This document shows positions 6,516 to 14,674 of a stretch of DNA of 64,000 bases, piece by piece. Below the pieces are notes generated by a model. The model did not search any database and had not been told where the DNA came from. It saw nothing but the letters and a program-made list of their open reading frames with translations. The translations under genes were made by a program, and so were the position numbers. Location of the stretch: contig NZ_SJXM01000003.1 of assembly GCF_004336805.1 (NCBI RefSeq), positions 248,001-312,000 on the forward strand. The letters are read 5' to 3'. Every line of letters starts with the position of its first letter. The stretch's first letter is position 1. The DNA is from Aeromicrobium sp. IC_218. GTDB taxonomy: Bacteria; Actinomycetota; Actinomycetes; Propionibacteriales; Nocardioidaceae.

Positions 6516-8156
6516 TCAGGCCTGGGGCATCGCGCGCTCGGCGACGTGCTTCAGGTCCAGCCCCGCCGGCAGGGTGCCCATGACGCCGGACCAGTCGCCG
6601 CCCAGTCGCGAGGCGCAGAACGCGTCGGCCACGTGCGGGTCGCCGTCCTGCAGCAGCAGCGCCGCCTGCAGGCACACGGCCATGCGGGACGCGATGCGAC
6701 GGGCGCGCGTCTCGGCGTCCTCGAGCGTCGCCAGCTCGGTCAGGACGTCCTCGACCGCGGCGTCGAGCCGGCGGTCCGCGCCGCGCACCGCGCCGACCTC
6801 GGTGATCCAGGCGTCCAGCGACTCCGGCTCGCGGGTCAGCGCGCGCAGCACGTCGAGGGCGTTGACGTTGCCGCTTCCCTCCCAGATCGAGTTGAGCGGC
6901 GACTCGCGGAACAGCAGCGGCATGCCGGACTCCTCCACGTACCCGTTGCCGCCGAGGCACTCGAGCGCCTCGGCGACCATGAACGGCGTCCGCTTGCAGA
7001 CCCAGAACTTGGCCAACGCCGACCCGATGCGGCGCAGCGCCTGCTCGTGCGCGTCGTGCGGACGGTCCGAGGCCAGCGCCAGGCGCAGGCCGATGCGCGT
7101 GGCGGCCTCGCTCTCGACGGCCAGGTCGGCCAGCACGTTCACCATCGCCGGCTGGTCGGCCAGGGTGCGGCCGAACGCCGCGCGGTGGGACGTGTGCCAA
7201 GCGGCCTCGGCCAGGGCCTTGCGCATGAGACCGGCCGAGCCGAGCACGCAGTCCAGCCGGGTCGCCGAGACCATGTCGATGATCGTGCGGATGCCCCGCC
7301 CCTCGTCGCCGAGGCGCTGCGCCCAGGCGCCGTCGAGCTCGAGCTCGGAGGACGCGTTGGAGCGGTTGCCCAGCTTGTCCTTGAGCCGGACGATCGAGAT
7401 CGCGTTGCGGCTGCCGTCGGGCAGCACCCGCGGCACCACGAAGCAGCTGATGCCGTCGGGGGCCTGGGCGAGCACCAGGAAGACGTCGTTCATGGGCGCC
7501 GACGTGAACCACTTGTGGCCGTGCAGCAGGTACTCGCCGTGGACGTCCGTGGGCGTGGCGGTGGTGACGTTGGTGCGCAGGTCCGAGCCGCCCTGCTTCT
7601 CGGTCATGCCCATGCCGGCGAGCAGGCCGGCCTTCTCGCCGGCGGGACGCAGCCCGAAGTCGTACGTGGTGGAGGCGAGGCCGGGCGTCCACTGCTTGGC
7701 GATCGCGTCGTCGGCGCGGAGCGCGGGGACGACGGCATAGGTCATCGTGATCGGGCACATGTGCCCCTGCTCGACCTGGCCCCACGTGACGAAGCCGGCG
7801 GCGCGCTGCAGGTGGGCGACCGGGCTCGTGGACGTCCACGGGGCCGCGGTGAGGCCGAAGCCGACGCCGTGCTCCATGAGCCAGTGCCAGGAGGGGTCGA
7901 ACTCGACCTCGTCGACCCGGTTGCCGAACCGGTCCACCGTGCGCAGCACCGGCTCGTGCTCGTTGGCCCGGTGCCAGTGGTGGCGCGCCTCGAGCGAGCC
8001 GGCCAGACGGCCCACCGGGTCCAGGTACGCGTGGACGTCCGCGGCGTGGTCGCCGGCGTACGCGTCGAGCGCGTCGACGAGGGCCCGGTCGCCCGCGGCG
8101 GCGTGGTGGACGAGCGGCGTGGCCTGGTTCTGGGGTGCGCGCTGGCGGGGATCCAT
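6516..8156 (-). CDS. AidB-like acyl-CoA dehydrogenase
   Basis: 546 aa, about the length of E. coli AidB (541 aa) and longer than ordinary acyl-CoA dehydrogenases. The N-terminal SWHWLMEHGVGFG, the GMTEKQGGSDLRTNVT flavin-binding stretch, HKWFTSAPMNDVFL and the C-terminal ECLGGNGYVEESGMP and SIWEGSGNVNALDVLRAL segments are those of the AidB/isovaleryl-CoA dehydrogenase-like subgroup, FAD-binding and linked in E. coli to protection of DNA during alkylation stress. The substrate here is unknown. Start at ATG 8156; the open frame upstream overlaps the divergent YihY gene and is rejected. The ATG is 6 nt from TACGGT, suggesting a leaderless mRNA. Confidence 0.88.
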   Translation of the reverse strand: MDPRQRAPQNQATPLVHHAAAGDRALVDALDAYAGDHAADVHAYLDPVGRLAGSLEARHHWHRANEHEPVLRTVDRFGNRVDEVEFDPSWHWLMEHGVGFGLTAAPWTSTSPVAHLQRAAGFVTWGQVEQGHMCPITMTYAVVPALRADDAIAKQWTPGLASTTYDFGLRPAGEKAGLLAGMGMTEKQGGSDLRTNVTTATPTDVHGEYLLHGHKWFTSAPMNDVFLVLAQAPDGISCFVVPRVLPDGSRNAISIVRLKDKLGNRSNASSELELDGAWAQRLGDEGRGIRTIIDMVSATRLDCVLGSAGLMRKALAEAAWHTSHRAAFGRTLADQPAMVNVLADLAVESEAATRIGLRLALASDRPHDAHEQALRRIGSALAKFWVCKRTPFMVAEALECLGGNGYVEESGMPLLFRESPLNSIWEGSGNVNALDVLRALTREPESLDAWITEVGAVRGADRRLDAAVEDVLTELATLEDAETRARRIASRMAVCLQAALLLQDGDPHVADAFCASRLGGDWSGVMGTLPAGLDLKHVAERAMPQA

Positions 8157-8161
8157 GCCGT

Positions 8162-8168
8162 TACCGTA
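8162..8168. promoter_or_regulatory. Overlapping divergent -10 elements
   Basis: Only 18 bp separate the two divergent ATGs. The 7-bp core TACCGTA reads TACCGT on the plus strand (7 nt before ATG 8175) and TACGGT on the minus strand (6 nt before ATG 8156). Two polymerases cannot use them at once, so the pair should be mutually exclusive and both mRNAs leaderless. Confidence 0.5.
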
Positions 8169-8174
8169 GGCGCC

Positions 8175-9107
8175 ATGGTGGCCGACCCGGTAGGCGTGCG
8201 TCTGCGTCGGGTCGTGACGCAGACGGTCGCGGCGTGCCTGCGCTACCGGGTCACCGGACTGGCCGCCGAGGCGGCGTTCTTCGCCATCCTCTCGCTGCCG
8301 CCGCTGGTGTTCGGCCTCGCCGGCACGATCGGCTACGTCGCCGAGCAGTACGACGTCGCGCAGGTCGACGTGCTCAAGGACCGCGTGCTCGACATCGCGT
8401 CCCGCGCGCTCACCGACAGCACCGTCGACGCGGTCATCGCGCCCACGCTGGACGACGTCCTGTCCGGCGGCCGGATCGACGTCGTCTCGATCGGCTTCGT
8501 GCTGGCGCTGTGGTCGGGGTCGCGGGCGCTCAACGTCTTCCTCGACACCATCTCGATCATGTACGGCCGGGGCGGGGAGCGCGGCATCATCGCGACGCGG
8601 GCACTGTCGTTCACGCTGTACATCGCCGCGCTGGTGATCGGCATCGTGCTCGTGCCGCTGGCGCTCGCGGGCCCGGACGTCGTCCGCGACGTCGTGCCCG
8701 ACGACGTCGCGTTCCTGCGCGAGCTCTACTGGCCGACGGTGCTCGTGGTCTCGACCGGCTTCATGGCGACGCTCTACCACGTGGCCGTGCCCGGCCGGTC
8801 GTCCTGGTTCACCGGCATGCCCGGGGCGGCGTTCACCCTCGTCATGTGGGTGCTCGGCAGCATGTTCGTGCGCTGGATCCTGGGCTACACCAGCGGCGGC
8901 TGGTCGATCTACGGACCGCTCGCCGCACCCATCGCCGTCCTGCTGTGGCTGTACGTGCTGGCCTTCTCGATCCTCATCGGCGCGGCGCTCAACGCCGCGG
9001 TGAACCGCGAGCGGAGCGCCGCGCCGGTGGCCGAGGGACCGGGCTGGATCAGCGCAGCACGACGCGCAGGCGGAGCTGCTCTCGGTCGCCGTCGCGCTCG
9101 CCCGTGA
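8175..9107 (+). CDS. YihY/BrkB family inner-membrane protein
   Basis: 310 aa with about six membrane helices. The N-terminal AACLRYRVTGLAAEAAFFAILSLPP and the C-terminal YGPLAAPIAVLLWLYVLAFSILIGAALNA are the two conserved blocks of the YihY/virulence factor BrkB family. Transport or envelope function is assumed for the family but no substrate is known. Start ATG 8175 follows a TACCGT box by 7 nt. The last 59 bp overlap the 3' end of the convergent DUF3352 gene, which costs the protein nothing visible because this part is a hydrophilic Arg-rich tail. Confidence 0.88.
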   Translation: MVADPVGVRLRRVVTQTVAACLRYRVTGLAAEAAFFAILSLPPLVFGLAGTIGYVAEQYDVAQVDVLKDRVLDIASRALTDSTVDAVIAPTLDDVLSGGRIDVVSIGFVLALWSGSRALNVFLDTISIMYGRGGERGIIATRALSFTLYIAALVIGIVLVPLALAGPDVVRDVVPDDVAFLRELYWPTVLVVSTGFMATLYHVAVPGRSSWFTGMPGAAFTLVMWVLGSMFVRWILGYTSGGWSIYGPLAAPIAVLLWLYVLAFSILIGAALNAAVNRERSAAPVAEGPGWISAARRAGGAALGRRRARP

Positions 9108-10656
9108 GCAGGGCGTGGTCGATGGCGCCGAGCTCGCCCACGTGCTCGGCGTCGTCGCCGAGCAGCGCCCGGACGTCCACCACGCCCAGCATCGACAGGT
9201 CGTCGAGGTCGCCCTCGACGTGCTGGAGCAGGCGCGAGCCGGTGAGCGGCTCGTCGACGTCGGTCGATGCTCCGGGCGTCGCGAAGCGCACGAAGCCGTC
9301 GCCGGCGTCCGCCGTCTCGGGCTGGAAGGCCTCGGGGGCGGTGAGGTCGCCCAGGTCCTCCGCGATCATGTCGTCCGTGGCGTAGGCCGAATCGGGGGGC
9401 GTGCACTTCTCGAAGTCGTCCACGGACGTGGCGGACTCCAGGCACCGCTCGAACTCGGCGTCGAGCTCCGGGTCGCTGTACTCGCCGTCCAGGGTGACCT
9501 GCTCGTCCTCGACGGCGTAGCCCATGCCGAAGCCGGACGTGAACAGCGACACGATCGACGCGACCTCGGCCACCCCGGCCTCGACGTCCTCCTGGTCGGC
9601 CTTGACCGCGCCGGTGAACGCTCCGTCGCGGTCGAAGGCCACGCCCAGCGGCTCGGACAGCAGCTGCACGAACGACGAGAGGCCCATCTCCTCGGCCTCG
9701 GCCAGGTCGGCGGCGGCCGGCGTCCCGCCGGGGGAGGCCAGCACGCCCACCGCGTCCGCCGGCAGCTTCTCCAGCACGTCGGCCACGGACGTCTTCGGCT
9801 CCGGCGCGTCCTCGGCGACGGGCACGCTGGCGAAGAGCTCCAGGGAGTCGTCGGACGCGCGCACGGTCGCGGCCACGCGGCCGTCAGCCCCGGTGGCGTC
9901 GACGCCCATCTCCTCGGCGAGGGCGCCGGCCGCCTCCATGTCGGCCCACGCCGTGGCGACGCCTTCGTCGCCGAGCGCCTCGACGTCCTCGCGGAAGTCG
10001 GCGGAGTCGGCCAGCGACTCGAAGCCGTCGGAGTCCGGGAGCGCGGGCAGGGCCCCGTCCGTGGCGACGAGCCAGCCGCCGTCCTGGTCCAGGTACGTCG
10101 CGGACACGGTGGTGTCGTCGCCGCAGTCCATGCCGTCCTCGCCGATCTTGCGGGCGAGCTCCTTCGCCGTCCGCTCGTCGTCGACCGCGGCGTAGACCGC
10201 GACGCTGAACGGCTCGTCCGTCTTCTTCTCGGCGGGCAGCGCGACGATCGCGGCGCGGTCGCCGGCCCAGTCGCCGTCGGCGAGGGAGACGTCGTCGCAG
10301 GTCAGCTCCTCGAGCAGCGCGTCGACGCTGAGCACGTCGGCGTCGACGACGCGGTCCTCGCCACCCTCGCGCTCCAGCTTCTTCAGCAGGTCGTCCATGG
10401 CCAGCTTCTGGGACGCGCTGGGGTCGAGGTTGACCGCCGCGAAGCCGATGGCCTCGCTCGGCACCAAGGCCGCCATCTCGGAGGCGTCGGAGCCGGTCAG
10501 GCGGGAGGCGGCGTACACCCCTCCGGCGGCGATGGCACCGATCGCGGCCACGGCCAGGCCGATGGCGAGCGGCTTGCGCACTCGGCGGGTCGCGGCCGGC
10601 TCGGCCGGGATCTCGTCGGCGGTCGTCGGGTCGGGGTTCGTGGCGTCGTCGGTCAC
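9049..10656 (-). CDS. DUF3352 single-pass membrane protein
   Basis: 535 aa: an acidic, proline-rich cytoplasmic N-terminus, one membrane helix (about residues 29-50, LAIGLAVAAIGAIAAGGVYAA) and a very acidic exported domain of ~480 residues. MAALVPSEAIGFAAVNLDPSASQKLAMDDLL opens the domain and LPADAVGVLASPGGTP starts its second half, as in DUF3352 proteins. Cysteines near residues 119, 176, 408 and 421 could form extracytoplasmic disulfides. Function unknown. The start is GTG at 10656. Convergent overlap with the YihY gene. Confidence 0.8.
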   Translation of the reverse strand: MTDDATNPDPTTADEIPAEPAATRRVRKPLAIGLAVAAIGAIAAGGVYAASRLTGSDASEMAALVPSEAIGFAAVNLDPSASQKLAMDDLLKKLEREGGEDRVVDADVLSVDALLEELTCDDVSLADGDWAGDRAAIVALPAEKKTDEPFSVAVYAAVDDERTAKELARKIGEDGMDCGDDTTVSATYLDQDGGWLVATDGALPALPDSDGFESLADSADFREDVEALGDEGVATAWADMEAAGALAEEMGVDATGADGRVAATVRASDDSLELFASVPVAEDAPEPKTSVADVLEKLPADAVGVLASPGGTPAAADLAEAEEMGLSSFVQLLSEPLGVAFDRDGAFTGAVKADQEDVEAGVAEVASIVSLFTSGFGMGYAVEDEQVTLDGEYSDPELDAEFERCLESATSVDDFEKCTPPDSAYATDDMIAEDLGDLTAPEAFQPETADAGDGFVRFATPGASTDVDEPLTGSRLLQHVEGDLDDLSMLGVVDVRALLGDDAEHVGELGAIDHALLTGERDGDREQLRLRVVLR

Positions 10657-10722
10657 CGGTCAAGGATCGCCGATCGACCGCTGCCACGGTTGAGATTCGG
10701 CCGATCTGGGCACGGGTCACAC

Positions 10723-10869
10723 ATGAGCGAAGCCCCCGCACCCGACTACGTCCCCGAGCCCGAGAAGACGCCGGACCCCGCGGTCGAGCCCGACCCGGGC
10801 AGCACCACGGTGCCCGGTCCGCTGACCGAGGAGCCCGAGGACTTCCCCGAGGCCGACCGGCCGCACTGA
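10723..10869 (+). CDS. 48-aa proline/acid-rich small protein (pair 1, first)
   Basis: 48 aa, no hydrophobic segment, built from Pro, Glu, Asp, Thr and Ala; predicted to be disordered. It carries EDFPEAD, matching ESFPDAE in the first small gene of the other pair (18602-18751). ATG start; its partner begins 11 nt after its stop. Function unknown. Support for being a real gene comes from the tandem arrangement, the shared motif in a second locus and tight packing against the downstream reductase. Confidence 0.6.
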   Translation: MSEAPAPDYVPEPEKTPDPAVEPDPGSTTVPGPLTEEPEDFPEADRPH

Positions 10870-10880
10870 GAGGAGCAGCG

Positions 10881-11015
10881 ATGACCACCATCCCCATGCA
10901 CCCCGACGGACCCGTCCCCGGGTCGCCCACCGGCCCGCAGGAGCCCACGCCCGTCGGCCCCGAGGACCCGATCTCGACGCCCGAGCCGCCCGCCGAGCCG
11001 GACGAGACCCGCTGA
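10881..11015 (+). CDS. 44-aa proline-rich small protein (pair 1, second)
   Basis: 44 aa starting MTTIPMHPDGPVPG and rich in Pro, Gly, Glu and Thr. AGAGGAGC lies upstream at good Shine-Dalgarno distance. The N-terminal HPDG(x)V pattern recurs in the second gene of the other pair (MTEPIHPDDGSV). Its stop is 3 nt before the PRISE-like reductase start, so the three genes are probably one transcript. No membrane segment or known domain; function unknown. Confidence 0.6.
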   Translation: MTTIPMHPDGPVPGSPTGPQEPTPVGPEDPISTPEPPAEPDETR

Positions 11016-11018
11016 GGC

Positions 11019-12104
11019 ATGGCTGAGACACCCTCCACCACACCGGGCCGCGCCCTGGTCGTCGGCGCGACCGGGATCGTCGGACAGGCCGTGGCCGCCC
11101 GGCTGGTCGCCGAGGGCTGGGAGACGTACGGCCTCTCGCGCAGCGGGTCGACGCCTCACCCGGACGTGATCCCGGTCCGCGCCGACCTGAGCGACCCGGA
11201 AGGCCTCGCCGCCGCGCTCGACGGGGTGGCGCCCCAGCTCGTGACGATCACCGCCTGGACCCGGATGGAGACCGAGTCCGAGAACATCCGGGTGAACGGG
11301 GGAGCGGTGCGCGACCTGCTGGCCGCACTCTCGCCGGCGGGGTCGGTTGACCACGTGGCACTCATGACCGGGCTCAAGCACTACCTCGGCCCGTTCGAGG
11401 CCTACGGCCAGGGCACGATGCCCGACACGCCGTTCCGGGAGGACGAGGAGCGCCTGCCGTACCCGAACTTCTACTACGCGCAGGAGGACGAGCTCTTCGC
11501 CGCCGCCGAGCGGGACGACTTCACCTGGAGCGTGCACCGGTCGCACACCGTCCTCGGGTTCGCCACCGGCAACGCGATGAACATGGTCGCGACCCTCTGC
11601 GCCTACGCGTCCCTGTGCCGCGAGCTCGGCCGACCGTTCGTCTTCCCCGGCTCGGAGCGGCAGTGGAACGGGCTGACCGACGTGACGGACGCCGACCTGC
11701 TGGCGGGGCAGATGACCTGGGCCGCGCGGACGCCGGCCGGTCACGACCAGGCGTTCAACACCGTCAACGGCGACGTGTTCCGGTGGCGCTGGCTCTGGCC
11801 CCAGATCGCCGCATGGTTCGACCTGCCCTGGGAGGGGTTCGTCGACGCGCCGCGCACGCTCGAGGCGTCCATGGCAGGCATGGAGGAGGCGTGGCGCGCG
11901 CTCGCGGCGAAGCACGACCTCGTGGAGCCCGAGCTGGCCCGGGTGGCGTCCTGGTGGCACTCGGACGCCGACCTCGGTCGCGAGATCGAGGTCGTCACCG
12001 ACATGAACAAGAGCCGGGCGGCCGGATTCTCGGCCACCCGCGACAGCCGGGCGTCCTTCTTCGAGCACGCGCAGCGGTACCGGGACGCCCGCATCATCCC
12101 CTGA
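11019..12104 (+). CDS. PRISE-like SDR (progesterone 5-beta-reductase/iridoid synthase-like)
   Basis: 361 aa extended short-chain dehydrogenase. The nucleotide motif is VVGATGIVGQAV near residue 14; ALMTGLKHYLGPF and NFYYAQEDELF match the PRISE subgroup (VEP1/progesterone 5-beta-reductase), where the Tyr of YYxxED is catalytic and NADPH reduces an enone. In bacteria the natural substrate is generally not known. Cytosolic. It follows the small proline-rich gene by 3 nt and may be translated by coupling to it. The next gene is 120 bp away and probably separate. Confidence 0.82.
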   Translation: MAETPSTTPGRALVVGATGIVGQAVAARLVAEGWETYGLSRSGSTPHPDVIPVRADLSDPEGLAAALDGVAPQLVTITAWTRMETESENIRVNGGAVRDLLAALSPAGSVDHVALMTGLKHYLGPFEAYGQGTMPDTPFREDEERLPYPNFYYAQEDELFAAAERDDFTWSVHRSHTVLGFATGNAMNMVATLCAYASLCRELGRPFVFPGSERQWNGLTDVTDADLLAGQMTWAARTPAGHDQAFNTVNGDVFRWRWLWPQIAAWFDLPWEGFVDAPRTLEASMAGMEEAWRALAAKHDLVEPELARVASWWHSDADLGREIEVVTDMNKSRAAGFSATRDSRASFFEHAQRYRDARIIP

Positions 12105-12224
12105 GCGTCGCCCGCCCCTTGGCGTCCACCGTCTGGCGTCGCCCGCCTCGTACGTCGCGGGGGATACGCGCGCCCGCCGGCCACGCCAGGGTGGGAGCAG
12201 GACGAGCGACGGTGGGGCGGTGAC

Positions 12225-12296
12225 ATGGCGGACGTGCGGGTGACGGGCTCCGGGCTGCCGTGCCCTCTCGCGCCGACGGACCGGGACGGCGCCTAG
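12225..12296 (+). CDS. Possible 23-aa uORF coupled to cls
   Basis: ATG at 12225 opens a 23-codon frame that ends in TAG at 12294-12296, the last base of which is the G of the GTG start of cardiolipin synthase (TAGTG). The peptide (starts MADVRVTGSGLPC) matches nothing I know. The exact stop/start overlap is the main argument for it; it could also be chance in this GC-rich gap. Confidence 0.3.
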   Translation: MADVRVTGSGLPCPLAPTDRDGA

Positions 12297-13747
12297 TGGA
12301 CACCGTGCTCGTCGTCGCCGGCATCGCCGTGGTCGTCCTCGACTACGTCATCAAGGTGCTCGCGATCGGGGTGCTGCCGGGCAACCGCAAGCCGTCGTCG
12401 GCGATGGCCTGGCTGATCCTCATCCTGATCGTCCCGCTGGCCGGCTACGTCGTCTTCCTCGTGCTCGGCCGCACGCACCTGGGCCGGCGTCGTCTCGCCC
12501 GTCAGCGGGAGGCGGACGAGGCCATCCGTGCCGCCACCGCCCGGCTCGAGGCCTCGCCGGTCGACGGGCCCGCGTACCTGCCTCCGATCGCCGCCCTCGG
12601 CGAGGAGCTGGGGTCCCTGCCCTGGCAGGCGGGCAACCGGGTGGACCTGCTGCCCGGGTACGGCGACGCGATCGCGGCGATGACCGCCGCGGTGCGCGAG
12701 GCGCGCTCGACGGTGGAGGTGGAGTTCTACATCGTGGCGTGGGACGACGTCACGGCGCCGTTCTTCGAGGAGATGCTCGCGGCCACCCGGCGCGGCGTCG
12801 TCGTGCGCCTGCTCATGGACCACATGGGCTCACGCTCCATCCCGGGCCACAAGGAGCTCGTGGCGAAGCTGGAGGCGTCCCCGATCCAGGTGCACCAGAT
12901 GCTCCCGGTCCGGCCGTTCAAGGGCGAGCTCCAGCGTCCGGACCTGCGCAACCACCGCAAGATCGTCGTGGTGGACGGCGAGGTCGCGTTCATGGGATCG
13001 CAGAACCTCGTGGAGCCGGGCTACAACAAGAAGAAGCACCACGAGGCCGGACGTGAGTGGGTCGAGTTGGTCGTCCGGGTCGAGGGGCCGGTCGTGCACG
13101 CGCTGCGGGCGGTGTTCGCCAAGGACTGGTACATCGAGTCCGACGAGCGCATCGGTGACGAGATCAAGCCGGTCGCGGGTGGGGGAGCGGCCGGCGACGT
13201 CGCCGGCCAGGTGGTGCCGAGCGGGCCGGGCTACGGCACCGAGAACAACCTGCGGGTGTTCACCGCGCTCATCTACTCCGCGCGGCGCCGGGTGTCGCTG
13301 ACCAGCCCGTACTTCGTGCCGGACGAGCCGCTGCTCTACGCCGTGACGACGGCCGCGCGCCGCGGGATCGACGTGGAGCTGTTCGTGAGCGCGTGGGGTG
13401 ACCAGTTCATGGTGTCGCACGCCCAGTGCTCGTACTACGACGCGCTGCTGGAGGCCGGCGTCCGCATCCACCTGTACCCGGCGCCATGGGTGCTGCACTC
13501 CAAGCACTTCTCGATCGACGACGACGTGGCGGTGATCGGCTCGAGCAACATGGACATGCGCTCATTCGCCCTCAACGACGAGGTCTCGCTCGTGCTGGCC
13601 GGCGGAGACGTCGTGGCCCGCTTCCGTGCGGTGGAGGACCAGTACCGCGCGATCTCGCACGAGCTGACGCTCGATGAGTGGCGCCGGCGGCCGTGGCGCC
13701 TGCGCTACCTCGACAACACCATGCGGCTCACCGCCGCCCTGCAGTAG
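12296..13747 (+). CDS. cls: Cardiolipin synthase (phospholipase D type)
   Basis: About 483 aa. Two N-terminal membrane helices (VLVVAGIAVVVLDYVIKVLAIG and AMAWLILILIVPLAGYVVFLVLG) are followed by two PLD domains with HKD motifs, HRKIVVVDG with GSQN and HSKHFSIDD with GSSNMD. ClsA-type enzymes join two phosphatidylglycerols (or PG and another donor) into cardiolipin at the membrane. Start uncertain: GTG 12296 is preferred because it is coupled to the uORF and puts the membrane helix at the N-terminus; GTG 12260 in the same frame would add 12 residues. The 155-bp gap before it has only a short direct repeat, GCGTCGCCCGCC. Confidence 0.92.
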   Translation: MDTVLVVAGIAVVVLDYVIKVLAIGVLPGNRKPSSAMAWLILILIVPLAGYVVFLVLGRTHLGRRRLARQREADEAIRAATARLEASPVDGPAYLPPIAALGEELGSLPWQAGNRVDLLPGYGDAIAAMTAAVREARSTVEVEFYIVAWDDVTAPFFEEMLAATRRGVVVRLLMDHMGSRSIPGHKELVAKLEASPIQVHQMLPVRPFKGELQRPDLRNHRKIVVVDGEVAFMGSQNLVEPGYNKKKHHEAGREWVELVVRVEGPVVHALRAVFAKDWYIESDERIGDEIKPVAGGGAAGDVAGQVVPSGPGYGTENNLRVFTALIYSARRRVSLTSPYFVPDEPLLYAVTTAARRGIDVELFVSAWGDQFMVSHAQCSYYDALLEAGVRIHLYPAPWVLHSKHFSIDDDVAVIGSSNMDMRSFALNDEVSLVLAGGDVVARFRAVEDQYRAISHELTLDEWRRRPWRLRYLDNTMRLTAALQ

Positions 13748-13768
13748 GTGGGTCTCCAGAGCGCCCGG

Positions 13769-14413
13769 TCAGAGCGAGCCGGACAGGGGCCAGTTGCTCC
13801 AGTGGGTGTTCGGCGGCTCGGTCGGGCGGTAGGCCCCGGGGTCGCAGGTCGCCATCACCTGGGCCAGCTGCTGGAAGGTCTCGGTCTCGCTCGGCGTCGT
13901 CTCGAAGAGCTCGGGCTGGTGCCACTCCTCGAGCTGCAGCAGCTTGGGGAGATCGGGCGGAACCCTGCGCCGTACCTCCGCATCGGTGCCGAGCAGCGGC
14001 TCGCGATGCTCGGGGACGAGCGTCCGCAGTGCTGACACCAGGTTCGTGCCGGGTGTGGCCGCCAGCGGCAGGTCGCGACCTCGGACGCGCGGCGGAGGCC
14101 CGTCGGCGAGCGCGTCGAAGTCGCTCGTGTCGCGGATCTCGGCGAAGTTCTCGATCCGTCCGTGGAAGTCGTCCTGCTCGAGCATGTAGCCGCCGGAGGT
14201 GAGGCAGTTGCCGAAGGCGTGCACCACGTCGAACAGGTTGAAAGCCCGGCCGTAGTAGCAGACGTGCTCCATGACGAGGGCCCATCGAGAGCCGTCACCG
14301 AACGCGTGCAGGCGGCAGTCGACGGCATGCAGGTACGGATGGTTGAGGTCGAAGAACGTCAGCCCGTCCCGGGCGATGTCGAGCTCCTCGAGGATGCCAT
14401 CGACGTCGATCAT
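13769..14413 (-). CDS. Conserved protein of unknown function
   Basis: 214 aa, acidic, soluble, no signal. The N-terminal third (FFDLNHPYLHAVDCRLHAFG, RWALVMEHVCYYGR, VVHAFGNCL) resembles the DUF7003-type proteins found in immunity or orphan loci, but I hold that loosely. The C-terminus ends with TEPPNTHWSNWPLSGSL. It stands alone between cls (convergent) and the tRNA cluster. A CACAGT box lies 6 nt before the ATG, suggesting a leaderless transcript. No function proposed. Confidence 0.65.
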   Translation of the reverse strand: MIDVDGILEELDIARDGLTFFDLNHPYLHAVDCRLHAFGDGSRWALVMEHVCYYGRAFNLFDVVHAFGNCLTSGGYMLEQDDFHGRIENFAEIRDTSDFDALADGPPPRVRGRDLPLAATPGTNLVSALRTLVPEHREPLLGTDAEVRRRVPPDLPKLLQLEEWHQPELFETTPSETETFQQLAQVMATCDPGAYRPTEPPNTHWSNWPLSGSL

Positions 14414-14465
14414 GCGAGCACTGTGGCACCACGACCGCCGGACGTCCCGGGAACCGCTCGACCGA

Positions 14466-14563
14466 GTCCCGGAACGAGAAGAACCCCCGGAGCGAGCTCC
14501 GGGGGTTCTGTCCCGTCCCGGAACGAGAAGAACCCCCGGAGCGAGCTCCGGGGGTTCTGTCCT
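14466..14563 (-). terminator. Two identical terminators as a 49-bp tandem repeat
   Basis: A 49-bp unit (14466-14514 and 14515-14563) is repeated with only its last base changed. Each copy carries a perfect 14-bp hairpin, AGAACCCCCGGAGC paired with GCTCCGGGGGTTCT (first copy 14480-14493 and 14496-14509). They lie directly downstream of the minus-strand tRNA cluster and also in the gap before the orphan gene, so they should end tRNA transcription twice. Confidence 0.85.
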
Positions 14564-14564
14564 G

Positions 14565-14636
14565 TGGGCGATACTGGGTTTGAACCAGTGACCTCTTCCG
14601 TGTCAGGGAAGCGCGCTACCGCTGCGCCAATCGCCC
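14565..14636 (-). tRNA. tRNA-Val (GAC)
   Basis: 72 nt cloverleaf on the minus strand: acceptor GGGCGAT/ATCGCCC with discriminator A, anticodon arm CTTCC-CTGACAC-GGAAG giving anticodon GAC, T arm GGTTCAAACCC. CCA is not encoded. Third tRNA of the Gly-Cys-Val cluster, followed by the tandem terminators. Confidence 0.95.
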
Positions 14637-14674
14637 GTGCTTATTCACTTGTGAGGCTCTGGATCGAGCCTGAG

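Noticed and set aside
8157-8780. N-terminal extension of the AidB-like protein to 8780
   Set aside because: It would be antisense to the YihY gene and reads as low-complexity Arg/Asp/Glu sequence; family length fits the ATG at 8156.
14466-14563. CRISPR or phage attachment repeat at the 49-bp duplication
   Set aside because: Two abutting copies with a terminator hairpin in each and no spacer; not identical to any tRNA end.
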